A stretch of DNA of 64,000 nucleotides, taken from NCBI RefSeq assembly GCF_040802235.1, contig NC_133167.1, positions 101,914,001-101,978,000 on the forward strand, read 5' to 3'. The position numbers and the translations under genes are program-made. Below, one piece after another: positions 12,301 to 23,163 of the stretch. This DNA is from Manis javanica. Its lineage: Eukaryota > Chordata > Mammalia > Pholidota > Manidae. How positions within the stretch are numbered: the first letter of the stretch is position 1; each line of letters opens with the position of its first letter. The notes under the pieces were generated by a model that was not told the DNA's origin, made no database searches, and was given only the letters and a program-made list of their open reading frames with translations.

Positions 12301-13620
12301 CTTGCCTATGAATGGCAGGACACTGTTCTTTTGCAAAAATCCAGAACTTGTCTCGGGAGAGATTAGGAATGTCATCTCGAGTATCCGGTCAGAGCGCAGC
12401 TCACAAAGTTCTCAGTCTTCTCTCAAAGCTGAGTTCTCAAGCTGAGCAAATTCAGAGAAAGGGGCCCTTGCCCAGGCCTTTGGTGGCATTGAAAGGAGGG
12501 AAAACACAGCTCCAGTTTAGCCGGCAGCTCTTCCAGGTGGTTTTCAGTGAGGCTTGAGACTTACTGATATCTTCTCTCGTTCGTAGAACAGTGGAAACAC
12601 TTCAAGATTTTCTTCATCAACATTTTTCCAAAAATTCATTTGTTTTCTTTAAACCCAAGAACTTCTCAGTTGGGAGTCAGACGTTTTCTCGCAGGCCTTG
12701 TAGATACTCATTCAACTAGTTCATGTGGTGAAGTGTTTGCCAGATAGGCTAGTTTCTGCTGACATTATTTTCAAAGCACCCAGAAAAGTCTAGCTTACTA
12801 TTTTCTCAAAAATACTCCTGCAAGTCACCTGTCAGCTCAAGCACCAGAGGGAGAGCCCTTCCTCTGCTAAGCCACCGGATTTCTCTTCGTACCAAGAGAT
12901 TTATGTGCCTTTGTCCAGGTTTTTAGTTTTCAGAACATACCCAGGTGAACGGGGCTTTGCTTTAAATGCATTTTACCATTTTTGTAAAATCACTCTGAAC
13001 TCTTGTCATTTCATCCCCAAGAGTTTTTTACTTTGGAACCTCTCTGAGGAAAGCAGTGAGGCGACATTCTTCTTTACGAGAGGTGAGACTTCTCACGGAG
13101 CCATCCATTCATGAGACACCGTCAGCACAGATTGTGAACAGAGCCCCTGCTTCCTCTTCTGTCACTTTCATCTCTGAGTTTGCTCTCCTTTTTGCTCTGC
13201 TGTCAGTCACTGATCACTGCCAATCCATCTGCGCTAGCATTCCCAGTGATCTCTTGCTGGTTAAAACTTCTCCTAGTACAGTTTTTACAACAGGCTCATG
13301 GGGACAATATTCCTTGAATTCTTGAACGTTAAAAATTGCTTCTTTCTCATTTACATTGGAGTCATTGTCTGGGTGTACAATTCTTGGGTCACATTTCCTT
13401 CTTAATGTCTTCTGGTGCTGAATGTGGCTGCAAAGAAGTCTGAGGTCAGTCTGAGTTTTTTCTTATAAATAACTTGATTTTTTCACCTGGACACCCAAAG
13501 CCTTCTTTTTTTTTAATCTTTGAAGTCCAGTAACTTGACTAAGATATATCTAAATACTTAGGATTATGAATCAATTTTTCCTGGAATGCAATGTGCTCTT
13601 TTGACATTGATTCCAGTTTT
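12300..13620 (-). repeat. Decayed ancient transposon with ORF remnant (probable)
   Basis: On the minus strand, 13434-13220 reads as a protein-like frame (CDPRIVHPDNDSN, EKEAIFNVQEFKEYCPHEP) ending at a TGA. Just upstream, 13570-13430 gives a related piece in another frame (LTSDFFAATFSTRRH). The same order of peptides recurs in a transposon-type repeat I remember but cannot name. Stops and frame changes show it is dead. Assignment of the 12300-13200 portion to the same element is inference. Confidence 0.4.
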
Positions 13621-13639
13621 ATTTCATACACATTTTCCT

Positions 13640-14040
13640 GAAATACATGTTAAAAAACAATTCGAGTAAATGTGAAGATCTAACTGGCTTTTTTCAGTCA
13701 TTTGTGGATTGAGCAGCATCCTATCTAGGAAACAGAAAACTGCTCTGAAAGCTATGCAAAATGGAAGGCTTTTATAGGCAAAAAGAGGGAGGGACAAGGA
13801 AAAAGCAGATTTCCTCATCTTTCTTTGGGGGATGAAAGGGATCTGTCAGGCAAATTACCTCATTACTGCTGACCAGGAAAATCCCAGACTGACCAGTTTA
13901 AGACTACATTCCTGGGGGAGGTTGAAACTGCAGTTAGGTTAGGTATTAAGTTTTGGTTTGGTGACATGGGCTTAGCACAAGTGACTCCATTTTGAGCCTA
14001 TTGGCTGGTTGTTTTCTTTGAACACATTCCTTGTCCTGTT
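13640..14040. mobile_element. Possible LTR-type repeat
   Basis: Features such as GAAGGCTTTTATAGGCAAAAA and TGACTCCATTTTGAGCC recall old retroviral LTR/solo-LTR families. Ends are not clear and the family is not named. Confidence 0.3.
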
Positions 14041-14329
14041 CAACTATTTGAACACTCCAGTTATGCTTATGGTAACTCCTTTCTCTATTTTCCCTATCAT
14101 TTTCTCTCTCTAATCTTTCCTAACCCTGTTTTAAATTTCTTTTCCCCACTTTTATGCTCTTTATCCTCTGTGCTCCTGTGTCAACAGCTGTGTCTATTCT
14201 CCTTGTGGTTCTTCTAATTTGTTTCCATCTTTAGTGGCTGTACTTTTCTTCTACTTGCTTCCCGAGCTCCTCCAGCTTACGTCTTACTGTATTATTCCTG
14301 TTCGTTCTTTCTCCCAAGTTATTGCATCT

Positions 14330-14740
14330 CTGATGATTATCCGTGTGCACCTAATGTAATCACAGGGGGCTCTGTAAGTGGAAAAGGAAGGCAGAGAAAG
14401 TCGAGAGGGAGGCAGAGAAGTCAGGGTCAGAAAAGAGATGTGACAGCAGAAACAGAGTCCATGTGATGCTATTTGAGGACTCAACTCACCATTGCTCACT
14501 TTGCAGATGAAGAGGGGGTTCGTTAGCCAAGGAACACAAGCAGCCTCCGGAAGCAGGAAAAGGCTAGGAAACAGTTTCCCTCTGAGCCTCCAGAAGCAAA
14601 CAGAGGTGCCAACACCTTGACTTGAGCCCAGGGAGACCTATGCTGGACTTCTAACCTACAGATTTGGTATTGTTTAAGTTACCAAATTTGTGGTAATTTG
14701 TCACAGTGGCAATGGAAAATCAACAGGCTGTTGATGTTAG
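14330..14740 (+). mobile_element. MLT1-type solo LTR
   Basis: Sequence in the MLT1 order: ACCTAATGTAATCACAGGGG, GAGATGTGACAGCAGAAAC, GCCAAGGAACACAAGCAGCC, GGAAAAGGCTAGGAAACAG, CCAACACCTTGA, TTGTGGTAATTTGTCACAG. Old retrovirus-like LTR with no internal genes attached. Confidence 0.8.
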
Positions 14741-15710
14741 TTTAGTTTGCTTGCTTTAGGTCAAGACCCAGTAGGGAAGCTTGGCTTTGATGCTGGTGGC
14801 ATGGATTCCCTTACAATAAGGGACAGAATTTTAAATTCTAAAAAAGTGCCAAAGTCTACCAAAAATTCACAGATGTGTTTCATGGAAACAGAGTTGAGCT
14901 GACCCTATATTATTTTGTGTGTACCACTCTTTTCCCTTTATTTTATACTGACAGAGATAGAAAGTTGCCAGCAATTTTCTTTCACTATTTTCCCAGAACC
15001 AACATCACACTGAAATTTATAGGACGCTGACTTCTGAAGGACTATTTCCCATGGTTTCAGAAAGTAAAAATCTTAAAATCTTTGCTGTTTTATATTAGCT
15101 CACATAAGCAAATGGTAACAACCAAGAAAAAAATCAATGGAGCAAAGAGAAAGAAAGGTGAAAGGGAAACTGAGCAAGAAAGGGGGGGTTTACGTCAAAT
15201 ATAGAGAAGCAAATCTGATATAACTAAGGACCGTACCTGTAGGAGAGAACACAAAGCCAACTGAGTGTAATTCCACACCTGAGCGACATACTTCTTTATC
15301 TGCCTAGTTCCTGAACTTCCCCCAAACTTTGTGAATAGAGGAAAAAAAACACCCTTAACATAACCCAAGCAGCCTTACTTCACGTAATCATTTTAGGCTA
15401 TTGTCTTGAAATAATTCCTCAGCGTGTTGGGCAGAGTTATTCACGACCAAATATAAACTGTGCCTTCAGCATCATCAAATAGCTTTTAACAAATGCTCCC
15501 CCCAAGAACAGTGTTAGAATTTATGCTATCCATGCTTCATAGAACCACCAATAATTTTATTTCATATTACTTTTTTAAAGTAAGATTTTTCTATAAGTTC
15601 ATACCATGCAAACTGTGATCTCAGAAATTCCAAAAAGGGCCACATCCCCACAGCTCCAATGGACATCATACATTGTGTTAAATGACTTCCCTGGTATCCC
15701 AGGAGAATGG

Positions 15711-15725
15711 TGCCCCCTGCTGTTG
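15711..15725 (-). promoter_or_regulatory. CTCF-like motif
   Basis: CAACAGCAGGGGGCA on the minus strand: core AGCAGGGGGCA intact, with one mismatch at the 5' side of the consensus. Confidence 0.45.
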
Positions 15726-15881
15726 TGCAACTCAGCGGCTCTGGATTTAAGGTCTTGATGCCTTCAGGATTTCTTACGCAGGCCTTCTGTTTCCATCTCT
15801 TGGACCCTCCTAAAGAGTGACACAGTCATTGACTACAGTCAGGGGATAAACAAGTCATGCTCATTAAGTGGGAGTTGTCAT

Positions 15882-15897
15882 TACTGCCACCTCATGG
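15882..15897 (-). promoter_or_regulatory. CTCF-like motif
   Basis: CCATGAGGTGGCAGTA on the minus strand: matches the CTCF core with a weak central position, 157 bases from the previous site and in the same orientation. Confidence 0.4.
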
Positions 15898-16732
15898 TAC
15901 TGACCCAGGTGAAGTTTGTGCTGTAGAGATCAGAACCTACATGTCTAAAATGCTGCTTACCTTTTGTACCCTTCTCCTCCTCAAAACCTACCGGGCCTGA
16001 AATGGGTAGACTTCCCTAAAGTCACATGATGTTCTCTCTGTCCCTATATGAGCCTAAGGGCAGAATGGCTGCTAGCCAACGTGAATTACAGGGAAAAGGA
16101 ATGAGTATTTTCAGAGTAGTATTTTTTTTTACCGATTTCACACTTCTCATTGGCTGCATTTAGTATTTTGAAATGAAAAACAAGGATAGAAAGGTGCAGA
16201 ACTCTACCCCATACTGGCTTCCAAACTGCAGGTCATTAGGCATATTTGATAACTCCCTCATTAAGTGCATTCCACTATCAGTGCCCCCAGGTCAAGTACA
16301 CAGGAAATGCTTCCATGGACCTCTATTAGGTATTTCATGAGAACTATTTTATCCATAGCTAGTGTAGAAAACTAATAATATATAAATGGTGAAGATGAAT
16401 GAGACAGGATTCATAAGATATATAATGTTCCAACTGATATCACTGATTATATCATTGCCTCTGAATTGTCCCTTTGAATTCTACAAATTGAATGTCAAGA
16501 AAATATTTTCTAATGGTTACTTCAAATACATATTTGAGCAGTTTCTTTTAAAGTTCAGTTAGAAGATTCCTAGTTTTCATAGTTAAATAAAATTTTTCGA
16601 ATTTTCCTCAAAGTATGATTACACTATTTCCTGGGACATGGAAATAAGTATCACGGGACAGGCAGCATGCCTCACTGGTGTTCACATTGTGACCCAGATT
16701 AGAACCAAGCCATTGTTTAGTCTTCTGTAAAA

Positions 16733-16840
16733 ACACGGGATTTGAGTTCCTGCTTCAACATTGACTAGCTGTGATTTGAGGGACACAATTAGAAATTGCT
16801 AGTTTTCTCATTTGTAACGTAAGACCACCAATACTAACCA
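16733..16840 (+). repeat. MIR SINE
   Basis: GGGATTTGAGTTCCTGC, TGACTAGCTGTGATTTG and TTTTCTCATTTGTAACG match forward MIR. Confidence 0.65.
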
Positions 16841-16844
16841 CCAT

Positions 16845-18230
16845 TACTTATAATAGTTCCATTTCTATATAATTTACTGTTTATCTTACATTTGGTTGCT
16901 TCCTAATGATGTCTAAGGACTCACATTCTAGCCCTCGAAGTTTCAAAATCACAACGTATTTGCTTGCTTCTTGTCAGTACTGGCGTATGAAACCTCTGCT
17001 TATTACTGAAAAGAATGTCCTGTATCAAACCCTTCCTGGTTAGTTTTCCATTTTTTCCCCTTCAAGTTAGTCAATTTAGTTTGAGACCTTGTTCACTATT
17101 TTTCTTTCTGTATAAACAGCAAAGGGACAGAAAAAGATAACTTTTTAACTGTTCATTTTCAGATAATGATCTTCAGTAGTATTTTTAAAGAAGGGAAACA
17201 GAAAAGTGGAGATTAATTAAAGCTGGTAGAAAAAGAAAAGCAAAAAGGAATGGTTCTAGATGGGTAACAACTAAGCTGTGTTCAGGAAAGCCAGGGCAAT
17301 ATGAAATCTGTTAGTATTTTTCTTACAGAGGGGTAGTGAGAAAACTAATGGCTTAACCCCTGCATTTATTTTGTTTAAATGGTAGAAAGCTACAAAATTT
17401 TTATCTAACCACAGAAAATATTTCTCAAAAGCCATGCTGAAATTGATATCCACAGGTTTACCATTGTCCTGGTGAGTCGAGAGCACAATTTTTGAGGACA
17501 AAACCTACAAATTCCCCCCAAATCACAAGAGCAGCACAATGGTAGGACTGACCTGGTTCCCACTTGACGCTTGCTGTCACGTCTCACTGCCATCACTCAG
17601 CAATCCCAACAGCCAATGTGGAATCTGTGCCAGGAAAAGCTGGATTTCGCAGGGAAATGATAGCCCTTCCCCACACAACTCAGATTGGAGTGGGCTTTCA
17701 CTAACACATGGCCTTAGGACAATTACCCCAGTTAGTGGTGGCAGTGGCAGACCCCAAGATTTTGGCTTAAAAATCCAAAATACTATTCTTCAAAGTCAAC
17801 CCTTCTAACTTTACCATTAAAAAAATCATCCCAACTCTAGTACTCTCAGAAAAAGCCAGTGACAGGACATCATTTAGCCTAATCTTTTTAAAAAAATTCA
17901 GTATTTCCTATCATAAATTATTTTATAAACTTGACTGCAAATTATTTTTGGGTGTTCAACAAACTTCAGCTGCACCCATATAGGATAATTCCCTAGTGAG
18001 AATATTCAAGACATTCAAGTACTAAGGAGAAGCACTAATAAACAGAAGAGCTCAGGATGTGACTCATTTCAAGGAAATGAAACTTTGGGAAAGATGTTAA
18101 GGTTACTTAATAAAACTGGGAGAAAACCACAGCCTGAGGGGGATTTTCAGACATTTTAGTACTTAGAAAAACGAGAAAGGTAATAAGCAATATAGTCAGA
18201 CCTTAATAAAAAATTATTAAAAATATATAT
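16845..18230. other. Intergenic, nothing recognised
   Basis: AT-rich sequence with a short TA tract at about 18217-18238 and no gene. Confidence 0.5.
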
Positions 18231-18235
18231 ATATA

Positions 18236-18365
18236 TAGTCAGAGCTTGGGCTCTGAATCAAATATGGGCTGGAATTCGATCTCTGACCAAATTATTTTTT
18301 CTTCACTTGATAAATGAGCCGAATGAGAATAGCTATTCATAAGGTTGTGAAGCGATGAGTACACA
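18236..18365 (+). repeat. MIR SINE
   Basis: AGAGCTTGGGCTCTGAATCA, GGAATTCGATCTCTG, then ACTTGATAAATGAGC match forward MIR. Confidence 0.7.
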
Positions 18366-18399
18366 TGTACACGTAATTAATGACTATGGAATGTTGCAC

Positions 18400-18535
18400 T
18401 ATACTGGCACCTTAAACGTATCATCTCATTTAACCTTCACAGCTCTCTGAGGCAGCTGTTACTTCCATTTTACAAGTTAAAAGGTTAAATTCCCAGAAAA
18501 AGCCAAGATTCTATCTCAAGAATAAGAGATCCCAA
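18400..18535 (-). repeat. MIR SINE
   Basis: ATCTCATTTAACCTTCAC, CATTTTACAAGTTAAAAGG match reverse MIR. It is in opposite orientation to the MIR 35 bases away. Confidence 0.75.
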
Positions 18536-18813
18536 AGCTTTTCTTCTGCACTATACTATCTAGAATTACAAAATATGCACTTCTCTTAAATCAGGGATTC
18601 TTCAAATCCTATTAAGAGTATTATAAAAGCTTCTAATAAGGTTATAGCAAATAAATGTTTTAAATTAAATGTCTGCTTTTTACACTAAGCAGTTTCCTCC
18701 AATTATATCAAAAGGTTACTATAATTAAAAATATTTTCAATAAACTTTATATTAACTCGAAACAAGCCAATTTAGGAAATTACCAAGCCACCTAACTGGA
18801 TACATTACAAAAA

Positions 18814-18819
18814 TTTATT
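18814..18819 (-). terminator. Candidate distal poly(A) signal of CDKN2AIP
   Basis: AATAAA on the minus strand, 1.58 kb below the stop codon, with GGTGGCTTGGT as a possible downstream GT-rich element. Confidence 0.5.
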
Positions 18820-19929
18820 TGTTCTTTGTAATATTCGGCTCACTTTTCTGGCAATCGCTGTCCCACAAAACACACACTCCAAGGCTGAAGGAAGAGGCGG
18901 CGGTCAAAGCGCTTTCACAGTGGCCGCGTCACTGCTTCTCACAGCATGTGAAGGCTGCCCATTTACAGAGTATGGACTGAGCTTTGGCAGCCAATTTAAC
19001 ATGCTAAGAAGTGACCATTTGTAAAAGAAGTTATCTGGTAGAATAAAAATAACTAATTATTTGAAGTACATAAAAAGTAACCTTGTCTATTATTTCTAGA
19101 GTATGAATTAACTTCTACATACTTAAAATCGTGCCACTTATGGTCCATTTTCTACCGCAATGTAATTGGCATGTAAAAGGTTATTTCTTGATTTATCTCT
19201 GTACATTATCACTACTACTGCTTATGTGCAGCATCTAGAAAGCCAGAAAAAAGGCCACAAAAATAGCAAAAAATTTTGGGCCAGTGTTTGGGGAAAAAAA
19301 CAAAAAAAACAACAATTACAATTATATACTATAATCAAGTACACAGCCAGAAACACCTAAGATACAGACACAGGATTCAATTTCTTTCCTAACAAATGTA
19401 ATTTAATTGAATAGACTCATAAGAGCGGAATATGGCTATTTTCCCCAGTATTCTTCTATGAGAATTGCAAACAAAAAACCCATCTAGCTTTAGATTTGCA
19501 AACTCTAACTTCTCTATCCATAAAAAAGTTGTATACAGTTATGAAAAATTACCTGGTTGTAACTTACAATGACTAGTAGTGGGAAGCCTACTTGCAGGAA
19601 TTGGTTCTGACTTGGTCGGAAAAAAAAAAACCACAACTTCTTGAAAAGGTAAAATAGCTTAAAGCATTTAATATCTAAACAAATCAATCAGTTAATAGTA
19701 GTCACAAAATATGCTTAATATAGAAACCCACATTTATGTCTTTTAAGAAAAAGTGTAAATTGTATTTCAGCTCAAAACATAAATTAACCCACTTAAAGAA
19801 TCTGCAGTGTCAAAATCATGGTGAATTTAACAACCTCAGAATAAAATAAACTTAAGTACTTTATATTGCTTTATACCTAAAAATGCTTACAACTTCTCAT
19901 AAAAATAGTCTGAGGCAACTATTTCTTCT

Positions 19930-19935
19930 TTTATT
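19930..19935 (-). terminator. Candidate proximal poly(A) signal of CDKN2AIP
   Basis: AATAAA on the minus strand, 0.47 kb below the stop codon. It could give a short 3' UTR isoform; no clear GT-rich element is obvious. Confidence 0.3.
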
Positions 19936-20403
19936 CTTTAACACGTTCAACATTATGAGCAACACTCTTAAAACCTTAAGGTTCACAGACTTTGATTCAA
20001 ATACTATGGTCCCCTTTTCTTTGATGTGATTTACTCTGCTAGAAAGAAAAAAAAAACATGGTAGACAATTTAATACATTTTCACCAAATTCATAGTACAA
20101 AAATTTTAAGACTCTATAGAACTACACATCGTACCTAATGGATCATTAAAAATAGAAGACAGTATTTTCGTCAGCAAATTAAACAGCATATTGAGATGCT
20201 GTTACTGCATACCTTTTAATGTGTGCTGTCATTCATAAAGTATTTACAGCTTCTACTGTGTGAAGAGAACTAGAATGTAAATTTTCTGCAAAACTGGAAA
20301 AAAGCAATACAAAATTTGTGAAAGCCTGTGTTTTATATTATACAAAAGTAAGCCAGTTCCTTTCTTCAAATGAGACACTGTATGCAGTGATATTCTGGAC
20401 ATA

Positions 20404-21749
20404 CTACAGTAATTCTTGAGGATGCTTTAATGCTGGAGGTAAGTTTATAGGCCTTGATTCTTCATCAAGGAGTACCAGGTCTTCTATTTCACTGCCTCTG
20501 TATTTTCTTTTACATATTTTTACCACCACCTTTTTCTTGAGAAATAACTTCAATGCTTCTCTTGATGCAACTGCTTTTGCATTTTCTTTGCTTTTTCCAC
20601 AGCCAGTGCCCAAATACACAGACTTGCATCTCAATTCACAAACAATACTTTCTTGAGAGCTTTTGTTTTGAGGCAGATCTGCCAGTTCTTTCAGGGGGAC
20701 AAAAAACACATCCAGTGTTGCTTTCAGAGCCTCAATAGCTGCGTTGAGGAGCTCTCCGTGATTCACAGTGGGACTAAAACCACCAACAGCTACCAACTTC
20801 CACGCCACCGTTTTATACAGTCTATTGAAAAAAGGCTGCTTCTGTTTCACATCCTCATTGGTTAACTTGCAACAAGAGAATTTGACAGCACTCTCACTTG
20901 ACTGTGCCGCACTTTTAGAAGGCAGCTGTGATGTGCTAGTCTGAGAACTGCTCTTAGAAGGCAGCTGAGACACACTTGCTAAGGAAGTGCTTTTGGGAAG
21001 CAGAGACCCACTGGTCTGCGAACCGCTCTTGGAAGCTAACAGTGACGCGGCTACCTGTGAAGTGGTCTTGGAAGTCAGCACGGACGCATTTGAGGTGCTG
21101 CTCTGGGGCATTAGTAAGGATGCGCCTGATGAGGAGCTATTTTTAGGAACCGATGATGAAACACTTGCCTCTGAACTAGTTTTGGAAGGTAACCCACTTG
21201 AAGCTGTCTCTGAACTAGGTTTAGAAGCCAACAGTGGCAACTCTTCTTCCGCGTTTCCAGAGGAGCCCAACAAGGGCACCTCGACCTCTGAGATGCTCTG
21301 AGAGGCTGCGACTGAAGAGCCTTCCAAAGCACTCTTTTTAGGTGATCCACTTGGCTGTCTGGACTCAGTGGACTGGGTCACAGGACTATTAACACCAGAT
21401 TTCAACAAGGAAACAAGAGCGGCTGCACCACCATGCTTATCTGGACCTTCCGACTCGGCTTTCCCAGACCCCGCCGCTGGTACCTGAGAGGAAACGCTGC
21501 TGCTGCTGCTCTGGCTGGAGACGGGCTGATCTCCATCACTTGTAGAGCTACTCTGACCCACGGTGCCAGCGCTCCCAGCGGAGTTTCCACTACTCTCCGA
21601 TTTGGTGGACGACTTAGAACATGCCGAGCTGCTTTCCTGCTGAACAGACGCACGTTCTGTTTTGGCAGAAGTTTTTGCACGATCTTGCTCAACTGCAGAA
21701 TTGTTTTTTCCGTCTATGACTCGCTTCTTCACCGGCTCGTCTACCTCTT
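20404..21749 (-). CDS. CDKN2AIP: CDKN2AIP coding exon 3 (serine-rich region and dsRBD)
   Basis: Acceptor CTTTTTAG|AAGAGG; intron 2 is 404 bases (21750-22153). Encodes residues 135-582. A basic stretch (KKRVIDGKN) is followed by a Ser/Gln/Lys-rich low-complexity domain, then imperfect repeats at residues 307-421 (DNA 20890-21234). The conserved block FFNRLYKTVAWKLVAVGGF leads into the dsRNA-binding domain at DNA about 20530-20697. The stop is TAG at 20406-20404. Confidence 0.96.
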
Positions 21750-22972
21750 CTAAAAAGAAGGAAAACAGATATGTGACTACGTCTACCTCATACGTATCAG
21801 CTGAAAATTTCTAAGACAGATACTCATTAAAATAAAGGTACAAGGCAAGAAGATTCAGGAACGGATAGTTTCTTTAAAAAGTGTAGAGTAACTTCATTTC
21901 TTTTAAAACATTATTGAATAACATCATTAGTTTCAAATATTAAAAAATCAACAGCATAAGACGTTTGACACTTCAAAATCTAAAGAAGTCAAAGAGAACT
22001 ATCAAATTCAGAGTAAAAGACAGACAAATTTAACATTTCAACTGAACGTTACATAAATTCCAGCTTGTTAAAAAATTAGTAACAACAGTAATTCCTAATT
22101 ACATCAAACATATTCTAAACTCCTATGTATGTTCACATCTATGATCTGCTAACCATTGCTACTCGATATCCCTCTTTTCTTCACCTTGGCAACCAGTTCG
22201 TCTCTTGTTGTATGGACTGGAGCATCTGTCACTTTGATGCCTTCAGCCATACTAAGTATTTTATCCATAACTTTTTGAGGGTACCTGAAAAAGAAGGAAA
22301 AGACACTTTTAAAAAGTTTTTTTCCTAAGCAATACTTCTGGTATGCAAGAACGGGCCACAGGAACTGCATTTCCTGGTTATAATAAAATGTCCCAACCGC
22401 CAAGAACTGTGTTTCCTGGAACCCCATAAACAAATGCCCCGGGGTCTGGGAGGCAGGGTCCTTCCCCAGCAACCTTTAAATTTAGTGTCCGTCCACCGGA
22501 GCGTAGCCAGCCAGCAACTGCACCAGCAGCCCTCCATCTAAGGCGGGGGGGGACCCCTACGGGCTGTTAACCGCGCCGGCTTCGGGCAGAGACGCCCGTT
22601 GCGCCCTCCGAGGGCAGCCGGTCCCGCGGATTCCCGCGCTGCGTCCAGGCCCCAGTCCGGCGACGGGGGACAAAGCGCGGACCGCCGCCTCCGCACTCAC
22701 CGGCATCCGAGGAAGACGTGGTTGGTCCAGGCCATGGAAAAGGAGACGAGCTGCTGCATCTCCCGCCCGCGGCTCCCGCCCTCGGCGTCCGCAGCCTCCC
22801 CCGCGTCCGCCGAGGCGGCGCCGCCGGCGGGCGCCAGGTCCCCGGCGTTGCGGAGCAGGAACTCCCGGCGGTGGCGCCAGTGTTTGTCGGTCTCGCATTC
22901 GCAGCGCAGCGCCTCCACCCAGGCTGCCAGCCTCGGGTTCTGGCGCAGGTACTCCGACACCTCCTGCGCCAT
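20404..22972 (-). CDS. CDKN2AIP: CDKN2AIP (CARF), complete three-exon coding region, 582 aa
   Basis: Nuclear regulator of the ARF-p53-MDM2 pathway and a binding partner of the exonuclease XRN2 (family knowledge). Joining 22972-22701, 22284-22154 and 21749-20404 gives one open frame of 583 codons including TAG; I recall the human protein as 580 aa. The start ATG at 22972-22970 (MAQEVSEYL) has A at -3 and G at +4. Residues about 19-126 match the XTBD region. Residues about 140-425 are rich in Ser, Thr and Lys. Residues about 486-541 (PLKELADLPQ to LFLKKK) form the double-stranded RNA-binding domain. The C-terminus ends KHPQELL. Both introns have GT/AG ends and keep the frame (phase 2, then phase 1). 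No frameshift or stop is seen, so this is a functional gene and not a processed copy. Identification rests on remembered similarity to the human protein along its whole length. Confidence 0.97.
22154..22284 (-). CDS. CDKN2AIP: CDKN2AIP coding exon 2
   Basis: The acceptor TTTTTCAG|GTACCC completes Arg91 and opens YPQKVMDKILSMAEG. The exon ends ISSSN plus one base at donor ATG|GTTAGC. At 131 bases it encodes residues 91-134 and the first base of codon 135. Intron 1 is 416 bases (22285-22700). Confidence 0.95.
22701..22972 (-). CDS. CDKN2AIP: CDKN2AIP coding exon 1
   Basis: Encodes residues 1-90 plus two bases of codon 91, ending in NHVFLGC. The donor reads ATGCCG|GTGAGT on the minus strand. 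The exon is very GC-rich and lies inside the promoter CpG island. It carries most of the XTBD fold (WVEALRC, HWRHRREFLL, SFSMAWTNHVF). The open frame continues upstream of the ATG for about 53 codons but has no ATG there. Confidence 0.95.
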
Positions 22973-23132
22973 GTTGGGCCTGCAGGCCGCTGGGGCCGCC
23001 GCACCTGAGGAGAGGGGGGGACGCGGGGGCGCGGGCCCTGTCACTGCGGCCTGCACCAGCGGCAGGCCGAGAACGCCCCTCGCGCGGTCCGGACGCCGAA
23101 CAGCAGCGCCCGCAGCAGCCGAACCGCCCACT
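22973..23132 (-). other. CDKN2AIP: CDKN2AIP 5' UTR (predicted)
   Basis: A start site about 31 bases below the TATA box would be near 23132, giving a GC-rich leader of about 160 bases. There is no upstream ATG in frame with the coding region. Confidence 0.5.
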
Positions 23133-23140
23133 TCCGCCCG
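23127..23140 (-). promoter_or_regulatory. ETS/GABP-type site at predicted CDKN2AIP start
   Basis: GCGGAAGTG on the minus strand, overlapping the predicted start site. ETS motifs commonly mark CpG-island promoters. Confidence 0.4.
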
Positions 23141-23155
23141 CCGCGCGCTCCTTCC

Positions 23156-23163
23156 CTTTTATA
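23156..23163 (-). promoter_or_regulatory. TATA box of CDKN2AIP
   Basis: TATAAAAG on the minus strand, about 190 bases above the start codon. It lies within a CpG island, which is less common than TATA-less promoters for housekeeping-type genes. Confidence 0.65.

Larger units (their letters stand above)
14745..16730. other. Intergenic; two CTCF-like sites, no gene
   Basis: No exon or clear repeat. Two CTCF-like motifs lie at 15711-15725 and 15882-15897. Confidence 0.5.
18795..20403 (-). other. CDKN2AIP: CDKN2AIP 3' UTR (probable extent)
   Basis: AT-rich sequence below the stop codon with no recognised old repeat until the MIR at about 18.5 kb, as expected of a conserved UTR. AATAAA on the minus strand at 18819-18814, followed by GT-rich sequence (about 18775-18790), is the best end point. 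An alternative signal lies at 19935-19930 and would give a UTR of about 0.5 kb. A patch with several CpGs (18835-18960) sits just above the distal signal. Length inferred, not proven. Confidence 0.55.

Noticed and set aside
20404-21753. Other frames over CDKN2AIP exon 3 (both strands)
   Set aside because: They are shadows of the serine-codon repeats of the real exon.
22973-23131. In-frame open extension of CDKN2AIP upstream of the ATG (53 codons)
   Set aside because: The extended frame starts at a GTG that lies about at the predicted transcription start, contains no ATG, and the downstream ATG has an excellent context. GC-rich leaders are open by chance.
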